This document shows positions 26,118 through 35,996 of a stretch of 50,303 nucleotides of DNA, in pieces. Position 1 is the stretch's first letter. The number at the start of each line of letters is the position of its first letter. The DNA comes from Paenibacillus taichungensis. GTDB lineage: Bacteria > Bacillota > Bacilli > Paenibacillales > Paenibacillaceae. A program made the translations under genes and the position numbers. A model generated the notes under the pieces. It saw only the letters and a program-made list of their open reading frames with translations, ran no database searches and was not told the DNA's origin. The stretch covers positions 1 to 50,303 of the forward strand of contig NZ_JABMCC010000110.1 in the NCBI RefSeq assembly GCF_013359905.1, written 5' to 3'.

Positions 26118-26225
26118 GGAACGGGCTCCTTTCTTTTCTTTCCAGTATGGGAATTCAGTGACACGGATATTCAATTCGCCCGTTCAACGGTTTAAAATAT
26201 AGCTTTTTTGCAGAAAAAAACCGTT

Positions 26226-26254
26226 TTGCAGTATAAACGTCAATCGCGTATAAT
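26226..26254 (+). promoter_or_regulatory. Sigma-A promoter of speE-speB
   Basis: TTGCAG (26226-26231) and TATAAT (26249-26254) are spaced by 17 bases, about 160 bases before speE, giving a long untranslated leader. Confidence 0.6.
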
Positions 26255-26415
26255 GCAAAAGGGTAATGAAAAGTAACAGTTCGGCACAACATACAATAGG
26301 CAAGGAAGGTCGAACAGTACCCATTGTCAGCGCTTGGATTCTTTGATTAGTCAGACGCTATGTACGCTCTGGGCAATTTAATCTATATAAACTTTACGGA
26401 AAGAAGGTAGAGATT

Positions 26416-27243
26416 ATGGAATTGTGGTTTACGGAGAAACAGACCCCCGCATTCGGAATCACCGCGAAGATTAAACAGACCTATGTAAGCGAAAAGACGG
26501 ATTTTCAAGATCTGGCTATGGTAGAGACCGAAGAATTCGGCAATATGTTGCTGCTTGACGGCATGGTGATGACGACGGTGAAAGACGAGTTCGTTTATCA
26601 CGAAATGGCGGCTCACCCTGCGCTGAATACACATCCGAACCCGAAAAAGGTGCTGGTTGTCGGTGGCGGTGACGGCGGAGTTATCCGTGAAGTCATTAAG
26701 CATGCTGCTGTAGAAAAAGCAGTTCTCGTCGAAATCGATGGGAAAGTGATTGAATATTCCAAAAAGTATCTGCCTGAAATCGCCGGTAAGTTGGACGAGC
26801 CTAACGTTGAAGTGCTGGTGAACGACGGCTACATGCATATTATAGAGCATAAAAATGAATACGATGTAATCATCGTTGACTCCACAGAGCCTGTAGGTCC
26901 GGCTGCTCCGCTGTTTGAACGCGGTTTCTACCAAGGTATCTATGAAGCGCTGAGAGAAGACGGGATCTTCGTTGCTCAAACGGACAACCCGTGGTTTAAA
27001 GCGGATCTGATCCAAAAGGTAAACAAAGACGTTAAAGAAATCTTCCCGATCGTACATGTGTACGGCTGTAATATCCCTACGTATCCAAGTGGTCTGTGGA
27101 CTTTTACAATGGGTAGCAAAAAACATAATCCGCTCGAGGTGGACGAGACGCAGATTCCAGAGATGGATACGAAATATTACTCTCCACGTCTGCACAAAGC
27201 GGCGTTCGTTCTTCCTAAATTCGTGGAAGACCTTACGAAATAA
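26416..27243 (+). CDS. speE: Spermidine synthase (polyamine aminopropyltransferase)
   Basis: SpeE transfers an aminopropyl group from decarboxylated S-adenosylmethionine to putrescine. The 275 residues match the family, with the start [14 protein letters not shown], the nucleotide-binding GGGDGG (83-88) and the substrate loop [13 protein letters not shown] with its catalytic Asp. The ATG follows AGAAGGTAGAG. speB follows after 14 bases, so the two consecutive steps agmatine to putrescine to spermidine are made from one transcript. The genes for arginine decarboxylase and SAM decarboxylase are not in the window. Confidence 0.96.
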   Translation: MELWFTEKQTPAFGITAKIKQTYVSEKTDFQDLAMVETEEFGNMLLLDGMVMTTVKDEFVYHEMAAHPALNTHPNPKKVLVVGGGDGGVIREVIKHAAVEKAVLVEIDGKVIEYSKKYLPEIAGKLDEPNVEVLVNDGYMHIIEHKNEYDVIIVDSTEPVGPAAPLFERGFYQGIYEALREDGIFVAQTDNPWFKADLIQKVNKDVKEIFPIVHVYGCNIPTYPSGLWTFTMGSKKHNPLEVDETQIPEMDTKYYSPRLHKAAFVLPKFVEDLTK

Positions 27244-27257
27244 GGAGGAATAATTAG

Positions 27258-28127
27258 ATGAAATTGGATCAAGCTTATTCAGGTAACGTGTTTATTTGCA
27301 GTTCAGAGGATTATGAGAACTCCAAAGCGGTCATTTATGGTATGCCGATGGATTACACCGTCAGCTTCCGTCCAGGGTCCCGTTTTGGTCCTTCTCATAT
27401 CCGTCAGGCGTCGGTTGGACTTGAAGAGTACAGCCCTTACCTGGATAAAAGCATTGTGGATATGACTTACTTTGACGCTGGGGATCTGCTTTTGCCTTTC
27501 GGTAACGCAGGACGCAGTCTCGAAGTCATTGGAGAATACATCGGTGGCCTGTTGGCTGACGATAAATTCCCGATTGGTCTCGGCGGGGAACACCTCGTCA
27601 CTTGGCCTGTCATTCAGCAAATGTACAAAAAATATCCCGACCTTATCCTGATCCATATTGATGCACATGCCGACCTTCGTGAAAACTATGAAGGCGAGCC
27701 ATTGTCTCACTCAACGCCAGTGCGTAAAGCAGCTGAACTGATGGGTGGCAAAAATATTTATCAGTTCGGGATTCGTTCCGGCTCCCGTGAAGAGTTCCAA
27801 TTCGGACGGGAGAACATCAACTTCTATCCGTTTGAAGTGGCAGCTCCGATGAAGGAAGCTCTTCCGAAAATGGGTAACCGTCCGGTGTACGTTACAATCG
27901 ATATCGATGTACTTGATCCATCTGCGGCTCCGGGTACAGGAACGGCAGAAGCGGGCGGTATTACGTCCAAGGAACTGCTTGAAGCGATTCACATGATCGC
28001 AGGATCAGATGTAAATGTGGTTGGTTGTGACCTGGTTGAAGTAGCGCCGATTTACGATCCTACAGAACAGACACAAATTGTGGCTGCGAAGATGATCCGT
28101 GAAATGCTGCTTGGATTCGTGAAGTAA
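27258..28127 (+). CDS. speB: Agmatinase
   Basis: SpeB hydrolyses agmatine to putrescine and urea. The 289-residue ureohydrolase carries the manganese-binding motifs in order: GGEH, then DAHADLR, and DIDVLDPSAAPGTGTAEAGG. The ATG is preceded by AAGGAGGAA. It is the second gene of the speE-speB operon and is followed by a terminator. Arginase would be an alternative by fold, but pairing with speE and the DIDVLDPSAAPGTGT wording favour agmatinase. Confidence 0.95.
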   Translation: MKLDQAYSGNVFICSSEDYENSKAVIYGMPMDYTVSFRPGSRFGPSHIRQASVGLEEYSPYLDKSIVDMTYFDAGDLLLPFGNAGRSLEVIGEYIGGLLADDKFPIGLGGEHLVTWPVIQQMYKKYPDLILIHIDAHADLRENYEGEPLSHSTPVRKAAELMGGKNIYQFGIRSGSREEFQFGRENINFYPFEVAAPMKEALPKMGNRPVYVTIDIDVLDPSAAPGTGTAEAGGITSKELLEAIHMIAGSDVNVVGCDLVEVAPIYDPTEQTQIVAAKMIREMLLGFVK

Positions 28128-28137
28128 TCGCAAAATA

Positions 28138-28192
28138 ACAGCGTCCTCTGTCTGCGTCAGGTTGAAGCCTGCGTAGGAGAGGGCGTTTTTTT
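28138..28192 (+). terminator. Terminator of speE-speB
   Basis: A long imperfect stem (GCGTCCTCTGTCTGCGTCAGG against GCCTGCGTAGGAGAGGGCG) is followed by seven T. Confidence 0.8.
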
Positions 28193-28251
28193 GTGATTGC
28201 CTCCTGATCTCATTCGTGAAGTATAGGGTGATTGGGTTCGACCATATACTA

Positions 28252-28411
28252 AAAAAGAGCCTTCACCGCGCCGACGGTAAAGACTCTTAGGACCGCGAAA
28301 GACTGTGGATTGCCCCGGCGTGCAAGAATTAAATATTGATATTCAAGCGAAACCCACGTCAGGCTTCCGACCCTATGAGGTGGGTTTTCGCTTGCAATTC
28401 AAAGTCCATAA
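28252..28411 (-). ncRNA. Candidate small RNA, minus strand
   Basis: No coding frame fits this stretch, yet the minus strand shows a transcript-like layout. A perfect TATAAT box sits at 28423-28418. A strong hairpin follows, with the arms CGAAAACCCAC and GTGGGTTTCG, and then a linker with a G-rich stretch. A clear intrinsic terminator ends it (AAGAG...CTTtACCG against CGGTgAAG...CTCTT at 28289-28256, followed by six T). The -35 region is weak. The predicted RNA is about 160 bases. It lies between convergent-facing speB and a small membrane protein gene. No known RNA family was recognised. Confidence 0.5.
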
Positions 28412-28556
28412 TATTAATTATAGCACGTACGTTCCCGTCTCTCTACCATTTGTGTTTATATGATTCCGTCCGGGTGTTAAGCGAAAACACGTATTTGGGA
28501 TGACTCTATCTTAATATTTATGTATAATATGGAAATAGAGGAAAGGGGTTTTTGTT

Positions 28557-28805
28557 ATGCATGCAATCCGGGCTCAATTGAGCATGTATCCCAAATGGTT
28601 CATAGCGGTACTTATGATATTTACCATCAATCTTATAATAACAATGACTTTGTTCATCAATTTAACGTTCATACTGGCTAATCTCGCCATGTTATATGCT
28701 GCCTTTAGCATCAAGACACTTAAATACAATAAACTGCATTTTGTCCTGTGTCTTATTTTAAGTATCACTTTTGTGATCATTGCTTTTAAGACATATCCCA
28801 TTTAA
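28557..28805 (+). CDS. Small membrane protein, 82 residues
   Basis: Nearly the whole protein is hydrophobic, with three likely membrane helices (about residues 14-36, 36-50 and 60-78) and few charged residues outside short loops. No family is recognised. The ATG follows GAGGAAAGGGG, and a TATAAT box lies at 28523-28528, so it is probably expressed as a single gene ending at the terminator near 28880. Function is unknown. Confidence 0.65.
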   Translation: MHAIRAQLSMYPKWFIAVLMIFTINLIITMTLFINLTFILANLAMLYAAFSIKTLKYNKLHFVLCLILSITFVIIAFKTYPI

Positions 28806-28832
28806 TTCAGCTCTTATCAGAGATTAATGATG

Positions 28833-28881
28833 AACCACTCATGCCCATGAGATAAAAAATGTGGGCATGAGTGGTTTTTTT
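28833..28881 (+). terminator. Terminator of the small membrane protein gene
   Basis: AACCACTCATGCCCA pairs perfectly with TGGGCATGAGTGGTT and is followed by a run of T. Confidence 0.88.
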
Positions 28882-28964
28882 ATTGCAATAATGTCATGCG
28901 CGATAAACAAATTGTTACGTTAAATCCTGCGAAATGGGGTAAAAACATAGAAGGAGGTGTCACA

Positions 28965-30152
28965 ATGACAACAAAGAGCAGAACGACATGGAAACGGATT
29001 GGCGCACTCGCACTATCGGTAACATTGGCTTGGGGACTGGGACCGGTACATACTCTATCCGGCGCTAACGCTGCATCCTCCCCAACATGTGGAAGTGGAG
29101 ATCACGGATTAACAGCTACGTTGAAAAAAGGCAGTGGTGTGGAAGACCAACGACTGCAATTTACGGATATCGATTTTCTAAACAGTACAACCGGACGGGC
29201 TGCTGGTGAGGGATTCCTCATTGGTACATCGAATTCAGGTTGCACTTGGCAGTCCATCTATACAGGCCAATGGCAGTTCACACAACTTGATTTCCCGAAT
29301 AATGTGAATGGATTTGCTTTGGCACAGGTAAAGGATACTCCAACGACATATCTCATCCGCTCAACGGATGGTGGCGCGCACTGGACACGGATGGATACTA
29401 AAGGGGTACAATTTAATCGTATTGATTTTCGCAATAAAAACGAAGGCTTTGGATACACCTATAACGGAGCTTATTTGACGAAGGATGGCGGTGAAACATG
29501 GAATCGAATCTCCACACCAGCCAATACACGCGGAGCTGTGTTCACGACAGAGAAGCAAGGTTATGCCATTATAGTGGCTCCTGGTGCGGGTTACCGTATC
29601 ATGCAGACAAGTAACGGCGGTAAGAACTGGACGCAATCGCTGAAGGTAGCCTCAACAACTTGGAGCGGTGGAGATTTATACGCAAGTGGTAACCAGGTAT
29701 GGGCTCTTCTGTATGGCGACGCAGGGATGTCCCAGCAGTCGTATTCCCTCTACGCGAGCGGAAATGAGGGCAAGAATTGGAGACAGGTCTTTGCTCAATC
29801 GACAGCAGGTGGTGGCCCGGCTCCAGGTGCAAGCAGCACAGGGAATGGAAAAGGCCCCGCAGACCCAGGGGGTCACCCAGGGAACATGTCGTTGATCGGT
29901 AATCAGACGGCCTATCTCTCTGCAGGATCACCTGCAGCAGGCAAAGTGGGGATTGGGCGTTCTTATGATGCAGGTTCCACGTGGAAAAATATTGACCTGA
30001 AAGATCCAGGTTATAGCTCTCGCATTTCGTTTCCTTCTGCCAAAATAGGTTGGCTCGTCGTAACAAGCGACAATTCACCTGCGATTTATGAGACGACAGA
30101 TGGTGGAACAACATGGAAGCAAAAAATGTTGTTGCCCGCTGAAAACGAGTAA
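28965..30152 (+). CDS. Secreted BNR/Ycf48-like beta-propeller protein
   Basis: The 395-residue protein starts with a signal peptide (KRIGALALSVTLAWGLGPVH, cleavage near residues 35-38) and then repeats a blade motif of the form DGGxxW six times: STDGGAHW, KDGGETW, SNGGKNW, GNEGKNW, YDAGSTW and TDGGTTW. This is the BNR (Asp-box) pattern of sialidase-like and Ycf48-like propellers. A Gly/Pro-rich insert (about residues 278-305) separates blades four and five. There is no catalytic set recognisable, so it may bind a wall or extracellular ligand. The ATG at 28965 follows AAGGAGGTG; an upstream in-frame ATG at 28896 is less likely. Confidence 0.85.
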   Translation: MTTKSRTTWKRIGALALSVTLAWGLGPVHTLSGANAASSPTCGSGDHGLTATLKKGSGVEDQRLQFTDIDFLNSTTGRAAGEGFLIGTSNSGCTWQSIYTGQWQFTQLDFPNNVNGFALAQVKDTPTTYLIRSTDGGAHWTRMDTKGVQFNRIDFRNKNEGFGYTYNGAYLTKDGGETWNRISTPANTRGAVFTTEKQGYAIIVAPGAGYRIMQTSNGGKNWTQSLKVASTTWSGGDLYASGNQVWALLYGDAGMSQQSYSLYASGNEGKNWRQVFAQSTAGGGPAPGASSTGNGKGPADPGGHPGNMSLIGNQTAYLSAGSPAAGKVGIGRSYDAGSTWKNIDLKDPGYSSRISFPSAKIGWLVVTSDNSPAIYETTDGGTTWKQKMLLPAENE

Positions 30153-30242
30153 ATGGCGTCATGCCATGGAATAATTTTAAGGCGATTTCAATCTAAAAGA
30201 GTATAAATCTTAACTAATTTGGCCTGATGAGGCCAGAGCATA

Positions 30243-30290
30243 CAAACAAGCCTTTTCCGGACAAATGAAGCTGGAATAGGCTTGTTTTTG
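30243..30290 (+). terminator. Terminator of the beta-propeller gene
   Basis: AAACAAGCCTTTTCC pairs with GGAATAGGCTTGTTT and is followed by T residues. Confidence 0.8.
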
Positions 30291-30331
30291 TTTAAATAAA
30301 AACGGTTGAATCCTGTTCGGAAACACGTTAT

Positions 30332-30345
30332 TGTAAGCGGTAACA
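30332..30345 (+). promoter_or_regulatory. Catabolite-responsive element (CcpA operator)
   Basis: TGTAAGCGGTAACA matches the cre consensus WGWAANCGNTNNCW at every position. It lies 24 bases before the arabinofuranosidase start, inside its leader, suggesting repression when a preferred sugar is available. Confidence 0.75.
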
Positions 30346-30368
30346 ATACTTTTGAGGAGGTTGAAATA

Positions 30369-31850
30369 ATGGTTGATGTTATTCTAAAGGCGAATTCAGA
30401 ACAAGGATTAATAAATCGCAATATATACGGTCATTTCTCAGAGCATCTGGGACGCTGTATCTATGAAGGCATTTGGGTGGGAGAGGACTCTCCTATCCCC
30501 AATACGGAAGGTATCCGAAATGATGTGCTTACTGCACTGCAAAAACTCCATATTCCCGTACTTCGTTGGCCTGGAGGTTGTTTTGCCGACGAATATCACT
30601 GGAAAGATGGTGTAGGTCCAAAAAGTGAGCGCGCCCGGATGATCAATACGCACTGGGGCGGGGTAGAAGAGAACAATCATTTTGGTACCCATGAATTCTT
30701 GAGACTATGTGAGCTACTTGATACGCAGCCATATATAAGTGGCAATCTGGGGAGCGGTACAGTGCAGGAGATGCAGGAATGGGTGGAGTACATCACGTTT
30801 GATGGGGAATCACCGATGGCGAACTGGCGGAAGAGCAACGGCCGAGAAGAGCCATGGAAGCTGAAATACTTTGGTGTGGGGAACGAGAACTGGGGTTGCG
30901 GCGGTAATATGCGTCCCGAATACTACGCAGATGAATATCGTCGTTATGCTACATATGTACGCAATTATTCTGGAAATGAAATTTATAAAATCGCCTGCGG
31001 GCCCAATGACAACAACTATCATTGGATGGAGGTGTTAATGCGGGAAGCCGGTCGTTTTATGGATGGAATCAGCCTGCATTATTACACCATTCCAACAGGT
31101 GAGTGGGCAGATAAAGGCCAGGCTACAGGTTTCGGAGAAGCTGAATGGTTCACCACCTTGAAAAAGACGCTATATATGGAAGAGTTACTTGTGAAGCACT
31201 CCGAGATTATGGACAAATATGATCCTGAGGGCAGAGTTGGTATTATCGTGGATGAGTGGGGGACGTGGTATAACGTTGAGCCAGGTACGAATCCAGGGTT
31301 CCTGTATCAACAAAATACGATGCGTGATGCTGTACTTGCCGGGATCAATCTGAATATTTTTAACCAACATAATAAAAGAGTGCATATGGCCAATCTTGCG
31401 CAGATCGTCAATGTTCTCCAGGCGTTGGTTTTGACAGAAGGAGAGAAGATGCTGCTTACGCCTACATATCATGTGTTTGATATGTATCAGGTGCACATGG
31501 ACGCGCAGAGGTTGGAACTGAATTACGAGAGCCCTGGATACACTTTCGGAGAAGAGACCATTCCTCAACTGAGTTTGTCGGCTTCTCGCAACAATGAAGG
31601 CGTTATTCATGTGACGGCGTGTAACCTTAGTCATACGGATGAGCTTGAAGTGGTTTGTCAGATTGAATCAACGGACGTTTCTGTTGTATCGGGACGAATT
31701 CTGCATCACGCAGATTATAGTGCATTCAACACATTTGAACAGCCGGATCAGGTTCAACCTGCGGAATGGAAGGGTATTACACTCGAAAATAACAAACTGC
31801 GTTTTGTACTGCCTCCGGCCTCGGTTGGTGTGGTCGCTATAAAGGGATAA
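30369..31850 (+). CDS. abfA: Alpha-N-arabinofuranosidase, GH51
   Basis: The 493-residue enzyme releases L-arabinose from arabinoxylan and arabinan oligosaccharides. The product begins [20 protein letters not shown], as intracellular GH51 enzymes do, has no signal peptide, and carries the general acid/base Glu173 in GVGNENWG and the nucleophile Glu296 in VDEWGTWY. The length is typical (about 500). The ATG at 30369 follows GAGGAGG, and an upstream in-frame ATG at 30306 would place the cre site inside the gene, so it is rejected. The overlapping cre argues for CcpA control. No arabinose transport or araA genes are nearby. Confidence 0.95.
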   Translation: MVDVILKANSEQGLINRNIYGHFSEHLGRCIYEGIWVGEDSPIPNTEGIRNDVLTALQKLHIPVLRWPGGCFADEYHWKDGVGPKSERARMINTHWGGVEENNHFGTHEFLRLCELLDTQPYISGNLGSGTVQEMQEWVEYITFDGESPMANWRKSNGREEPWKLKYFGVGNENWGCGGNMRPEYYADEYRRYATYVRNYSGNEIYKIACGPNDNNYHWMEVLMREAGRFMDGISLHYYTIPTGEWADKGQATGFGEAEWFTTLKKTLYMEELLVKHSEIMDKYDPEGRVGIIVDEWGTWYNVEPGTNPGFLYQQNTMRDAVLAGINLNIFNQHNKRVHMANLAQIVNVLQALVLTEGEKMLLTPTYHVFDMYQVHMDAQRLELNYESPGYTFGEETIPQLSLSASRNNEGVIHVTACNLSHTDELEVVCQIESTDVSVVSGRILHHADYSAFNTFEQPDQVQPAEWKGITLENNKLRFVLPPASVGVVAIKG

Positions 31851-31854
31851 TCAG

Positions 31855-32148
31855 ATGGATTCATCTGTGCAGAGTAGAAGTGCTGGGAAACGGGAACCAT
31901 GCAAGGGATGTAATGATCAATATGATGTGAAGATTAGTGAAGCCAAGATAGCCCTGCTCGTGGAGCTGGCCTCACGCTCACGTCCGGCCGTCGAGGATGC
32001 TGAATATGAGAGGCGTTTATCCATCTGCGCAGATTGTCCAGGGTTACAACACGGTACAACCTGCCGTTATTGTGGTTGTCTCGTACAGGTGCGCGCCAAG
32101 CTGGTAGAGTCGACCTGTCCGTTTCCATATGAGCCGCGATGGACCTGA
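31855..32148 (+). CDS. Small cysteine-rich protein (DUF6171-like)
   Basis: The 97 residues contain a CKGCND pair near the N terminus and a cluster CADCPGLQHGTTCRYCGC near the C terminus, seven Cys in CxxC-type spacing, ending STCPFPYEPRW. This fits a zinc-ribbon-like fold and resembles the small DUF6171 proteins of Bacillota as I remember them. The start ATG lies four bases after the arabinofuranosidase stop; the ribosome site (GGGATAAT) is weak, so the two may be coupled. Function is unknown. Confidence 0.75.
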   Translation: MDSSVQSRSAGKREPCKGCNDQYDVKISEAKIALLVELASRSRPAVEDAEYERRLSICADCPGLQHGTTCRYCGCLVQVRAKLVESTCPFPYEPRWT

Positions 32149-32177
32149 TCCAGAATGTATTTCTTTATTAATGAAGC

Positions 32178-32219
32178 AAGGCAGAGCTGCACTTTACAGG
32201 TGTAGCTCTGCTTTTTTTG
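32178..32219 (+). terminator. Terminator after the cysteine-rich gene
   Basis: GCAGAGCTGCAC pairs with GTGTAGCTCTGC around a small loop, followed by seven T. Confidence 0.8.
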
Positions 32220-32413
32220 GTGCATATGGGCAAAAACTCTGAATTTGGATTTGAATTGAGCGGGTGAACTGGATATAGTTATACAGTAGAGTGTAGGATA
32301 GCGAGCTATCCGGGAATATGAGCGCGTATAGCGGCACAACAATACAGGAAGGGCTGTTCTCACCGGCCGTGCCTGATTTTGCGTCGCCTCGAATATAATG
32401 GAGGTTAACATTC

Positions 32414-32839
32414 ATGTCGAACATGCGACCGGTTCAGATCCGGCTGCACAGCCGTTATGAAGGTGAAGATGTACTGCAGGAAATGCAGGGTGAAGCCGTA
32501 TTGAAGGGATCTGTGCTCTATGTTCGTTATGAAGAGCCACAGGCTGGCCCCGAGGGCGGAATTACCCGAACAACATTGAAGCTGGGCGGACAATCCATCA
32601 AGATTATACGTCACGGTGAGGTGGAATCGGAGCAAACATTTGAGTTAAACCGCAAGCTCCCTGGTTTTTACCGCTCGCCGTATATGTCGTTTGCCTTGTC
32701 CACGCATACACAGGAGCTGGAACTTTCCATTCAGGGATTGAGCGCACGCGCAGCGTGGAGCTACGACTTTTACCGCTTTGACGAAGAATCCGGACATTTC
32801 GCGATTAGTTTGCATATACAGGAGGAACCAATTTCATGA
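32414..32839 (+). CDS. ywiB: DUF1934 family protein (YwiB)
   Basis: The 141-residue protein is a calycin-like small beta-barrel of the DUF1934 family, which in B. subtilis (ywiB) also lies beside argS. Visible features are [21 protein letters not shown], then YVRYEEP, and the closing [20 protein letters not shown]. No catalytic function is known. The end overlaps the start of argS by four bases (ATGA), so it is coupled to argS. Confidence 0.87.
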   Translation: MSNMRPVQIRLHSRYEGEDVLQEMQGEAVLKGSVLYVRYEEPQAGPEGGITRTTLKLGGQSIKIIRHGEVESEQTFELNRKLPGFYRSPYMSFALSTHTQELELSIQGLSARAAWSYDFYRFDEESGHFAISLHIQEEPIS

Positions 32840-34515
32840 CACGTAATCCATTAGATACGATTAACGAACGGGTAAGTACAGCCATCGGCAATGCCATTGT
32901 GACTGCTGGCATTGTTGCGCAGGAGGATCTACCAACCATCACCCTTGAAGTACCACGCGAGAAAACACACGGCGATTTGGCGACCAATGCCGCTATGCAA
33001 CTGACCAAGATTGCCAAGCGCAATCCACGCCAGATTGCAGAAGAGATTATTGCCAATCTCAACCTGGCTGAAGCTGGAATCGAGAAAGCGGAAATTGCTG
33101 GACCGGGATTCATTAACTTTAAGTTGGACAAGAGTTATCTCTATCCTGTGCTGGGGCTTGTGCATGAGCAGGGTGAGAATTATGGAAGAATCAATGTTGG
33201 TGAAGGGCGCAAGGTCGAGATGGAGTTTGTCAGTGCCAACCCGACAGGCAGTCTGCATCTGGGCCATGCGCGTGGAGCGGCTGTGGGTGATGCTCTTTGC
33301 AACATCCTCGACTATGCCGGATATGATGTAACACGTGAATACTACATTAATGACGCGGGTAATCAGGTATTTAATCTGTCTCGTTCCATTGAAGCTCGCT
33401 ATTTGCAAGAACTGGGCCAAGACGCAGAGATGCCGGAAGACGGTTATCACGGTGAGGATATCAAAGGGTTTGCCAAGGAGCTAGTGGCTGAGAAAGGCGA
33501 TTCTTTGCTGTCCATGCATCCAGGTGACCGTGCAGCTTACTTCCGCGACTTCGGTTTGGAGAAAGAACTGGACAAGATCAAACGTGACTTGAATCGCTTC
33601 CGTGTCAATTTCGACATCTGGTTCAGCGAAACATCACTGTATGATAACGGAGAAGTGTTGCGTGTACTTGACGAATTGCGTGATCGTAATGAAATCTATG
33701 AGCAAGACGGAGCAACTTGGTTGAAAACGATGCAGTATGGTGACGATAAAGAGCGTGTATTGATTAAGAACGATGGAACGTACACGTACCTGACGCCGGA
33801 TATTGCTTATCACCGTGATAAATATGCGCGTGGATACGACACGATGATTAACATCTGGGGAGCAGACCACCATGGTTACATTCCACGGATGAAAGCGGCC
33901 ATGCAAGCACTGGGCAACGATCCTGAGAAATTGGTCGTGCTGATTGCACAGATGGTGAGCTTGTTCCAGAACGGCGAGAAAGTGAAGATGTCCAAGCGTA
34001 CCGGCAAGGCGGTAACGATGGAGGATCTGATGGACGAAGTAGGCATTGACGCCATTCGTTACTTCTTTACCATGCGCAGCATGGATTCTCATCTGGACTT
34101 CGACATGGACCTTGCGATTTCGACGTCCAATGAAAACCCTGTATTCTATGTACAATACGCCCACGCTCGGGTATGCAGCGTATACCGTCAGGCAGAAGAA
34201 CAAGGCATTGAACTGTTGCCATTGTCACAGATCGACCTTTCGAAGCTGACCACGGAACATGAATATGACCTTCTTCGCAAAATGGGTGAACTGCCTGAAG
34301 AAATCGCGACTGCCGCTACGGGATATGCGCCGCATCGTATTGTTCGTTATGTATATGAACTGGCATCCCTGTTCCACAGTTACTATCGTGCAGAGCGCGT
34401 CATTACGGAAGACGCGGGACAAACCCAGGCGCGTCTGGCGCTGATCGGTGCTGTACGCACCGTCATCGCAACAGCGCTTCGTCTGGTGGGCGTATCCGCA
34501 CCGGACAAAATGTAA
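32836..34515 (+). CDS. argS: Arginine--tRNA ligase
   Basis: ArgRS charges tRNA-Arg with arginine (class I synthetase). The 559 residues have the N-terminal Add1 domain for the tRNA D loop (about 1-110), the HLGH signature (141-144) within [16 protein letters not shown], the KMSKR loop with the [10 protein letters not shown] sequence, and the helical anticodon-binding DALR domain at the C terminus. An AGGAGGA site precedes the ATG within ywiB. The ywiB-argS pair is the same as in B. subtilis. Confidence 0.96.
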   Translation: MTRNPLDTINERVSTAIGNAIVTAGIVAQEDLPTITLEVPREKTHGDLATNAAMQLTKIAKRNPRQIAEEIIANLNLAEAGIEKAEIAGPGFINFKLDKSYLYPVLGLVHEQGENYGRINVGEGRKVEMEFVSANPTGSLHLGHARGAAVGDALCNILDYAGYDVTREYYINDAGNQVFNLSRSIEARYLQELGQDAEMPEDGYHGEDIKGFAKELVAEKGDSLLSMHPGDRAAYFRDFGLEKELDKIKRDLNRFRVNFDIWFSETSLYDNGEVLRVLDELRDRNEIYEQDGATWLKTMQYGDDKERVLIKNDGTYTYLTPDIAYHRDKYARGYDTMINIWGADHHGYIPRMKAAMQALGNDPEKLVVLIAQMVSLFQNGEKVKMSKRTGKAVTMEDLMDEVGIDAIRYFFTMRSMDSHLDFDMDLAISTSNENPVFYVQYAHARVCSVYRQAEEQGIELLPLSQIDLSKLTTEHEYDLLRKMGELPEEIATAATGYAPHRIVRYVYELASLFHSYYRAERVITEDAGQTQARLALIGAVRTVIATALRLVGVSAPDKM

Positions 34516-34555
34516 TTCAAGCCCTGGCGGTGTGCAACCGCCCTGTGGCTTTGAC

Positions 34556-34608
34556 AAAAAGTCTCCATGCACCACGCTTGCAATGCAGCGTGGACATGGA
34601 GACTTTTT
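34556..34608 (+). terminator. Terminator of argS
   Basis: AAAAAGTCTCCATG pairs perfectly with CATGGAGACTTTTT, with a further inner stem CCACGCT/AGCGTGG. It can act in both directions towards the convergent subtilase gene. Confidence 0.93.
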
Positions 34609-34655
34609 GCTGTGCCCGCGGCCGAGTTCATACGGCCCCGAGGCACCTAGAGACA

Positions 34656-34756
34656 GCGCCGCCTGCCGCCGTGGGCAACCACCGTGAAGCATCACACCGC
34701 GCAGCAGTGCTGCGCTTAGCGATGCTTCACGAAACGGCTCCCCCGGCAGGTGGCGC
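34656..34756. repeat. GC-rich nested inverted repeat between argS and the subtilase gene
   Basis: Two nested stems are exact or nearly so: outer GCGCCGCCTGCCG (34656-34668) with CGGCAGGTGGCGC (34744-34756, one wobble), inner CGTGAAGCATC (34683-34693) with GATGCTTCACG (34721-34731), and GCGCAGCA/TGCTGCGC inside. There is no T-run, and it stands 48 bases after a separate terminator. Its nature is unknown; it could be a palindromic repeat element. Confidence 0.55.
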
Positions 34757-34759
34757 ACT

Positions 34760-35914
34760 TTACCCTCCGCCCTCCTGCATTAGCTTGAGGGCGTCAATCT
34801 CGCCACCGCGTATTTTGCTCTTCGCGGTGGTGGTCTTGCGTGCGCGCAGCGGTACGGTTGCGCGCTTCACGAGCGTTTTGATCTCGGCTGGCGACAGGCC
34901 GGGATGCTTTGCAAGCAAGAGCGCTATGGCGCCACTGACGTGCGATGTCGCCATGGAGGTGCCGCTCATCTCATGGTGCTTGCCGTGCACCCAGGATGAA
35001 ACAATTTTGTCCCCTGGCGCATATACATCGACGTATGCACCTCGGTTACTGAACGAGGCAATACGCCGGTTTTTGTCAGTTGCCCCAACCGATATCGTTT
35101 GCGGATAACGTGCCGGATAATCAATGCTGCGGCGTTTGCCGTCATTTCCTGACGATGCAACTATGACAATCCCGGCCTGATAGGCACGGTTCACGACATC
35201 AAGCAATGCTTTGCTACGCGTTTTCATGCCAAAGCTCATATTGATAATATCGACCCGATTGCGAACACACCAATCGATGCCAAGCACAATGTCTGACACG
35301 AAAGCCGAACCATTATGGTCGAATGCCTTCACCGGATAGATCAGGGAGCGAGGAGCTACGCCAATCATACCTGCCGTACTATTGGCAGCGGCAATGGTTC
35401 CGGCAATATGAGTGCCATGACCGTTATCATCATGAGGAAGCAGACTGCGGTTTAACAGATTGATTCCGCGTGCCAGCGAATAGCGAAGATCGGGGTGTTG
35501 ATAATCGGCACCTGTGTCGATCACGCCGATTTTGATTCGATGTCCTGTGGATACGGACCATACTTTGGGAGCATGAATCTGTTTAACGCCCCAAGGTATG
35601 CCCTGAGCACTGCTCGGTTTACTGTGAAGCGCGGTGGCATGCAGTGAGATGGATACATCTTCTTCTACCGTAATCTCATCGCTGTAGCGAGATAATTCTT
35701 CTGGGTCATGCACCGGGGCGATAATGGAGCGCGCCAGCCGGGAGGAGCGTACCATACCAAGATCCGTAAATTCATTCCTCATCCGCGACAGTTCCACGAG
35801 GCAGGCTTCATATTGCTTCGGTTTGGCGAACCGGATCAAGTACCGCCGCCCCTGTTCTGGTTCGGGACGTTGCATTCCTTCAACCAATTGATGTAGAAAA
35901 CCAGTATAGTCCAT
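34760..35914 (-). CDS. Subtilisin-like serine protease (S8), no signal peptide
   Basis: The 384-residue protease has a degenerate inhibitor-like pro-region (about 1-105) and an S8 catalytic domain with the triad Asp133 (GVIDTGAD), His166 (GHGTHIAG) and Ser320 (SGTSMATSHVSG). No signal peptide is visible, so it is cytoplasmic or exported by another route. The nearest types are intracellular subtilases and WprA-like enzymes. The ATG at 35914 has a GGGGG site nine bases upstream. A TTGACA/TGTAAA promoter pair is seen upstream. The last 150 bases of the gene are GC-rich, like the following gap. Confidence 0.88.
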   Translation of the reverse strand: MDYTGFLHQLVEGMQRPEPEQGRRYLIRFAKPKQYEACLVELSRMRNEFTDLGMVRSSRLARSIIAPVHDPEELSRYSDEITVEEDVSISLHATALHSKPSSAQGIPWGVKQIHAPKVWSVSTGHRIKIGVIDTGADYQHPDLRYSLARGINLLNRSLLPHDDNGHGTHIAGTIAAANSTAGMIGVAPRSLIYPVKAFDHNGSAFVSDIVLGIDWCVRNRVDIINMSFGMKTRSKALLDVVNRAYQAGIVIVASSGNDGKRRSIDYPARYPQTISVGATDKNRRIASFSNRGAYVDVYAPGDKIVSSWVHGKHHEMSGTSMATSHVSGAIALLLAKHPGLSPAEIKTLVKRATVPLRARKTTTAKSKIRGGEIDALKLMQEGGG

Positions 35915-35996
35915 AATGGGCAGCCCCCTTCGGGATGAACATGCTGAGGTATTCTATGAATGCATTGATCCCGCCGCATGGGGAACCTGCCCTTTT

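Noticed and set aside
26383..27195. A 270-codon minus-strand open frame opposite speE
   Set aside because: It is the shadow of speE; no ribosome site and no protein-like composition.
28252..28411. 6S RNA as identity of the minus-strand RNA candidate
   Set aside because: The 5' and 3' ends do not pair into the long closing stem with a central bubble that 6S RNA needs.
30306..30368. Longer N terminus for the arabinofuranosidase
   Set aside because: The upstream ATG lacks a ribosome site and would include the cre operator; GH51 proteins start at the downstream ATG.
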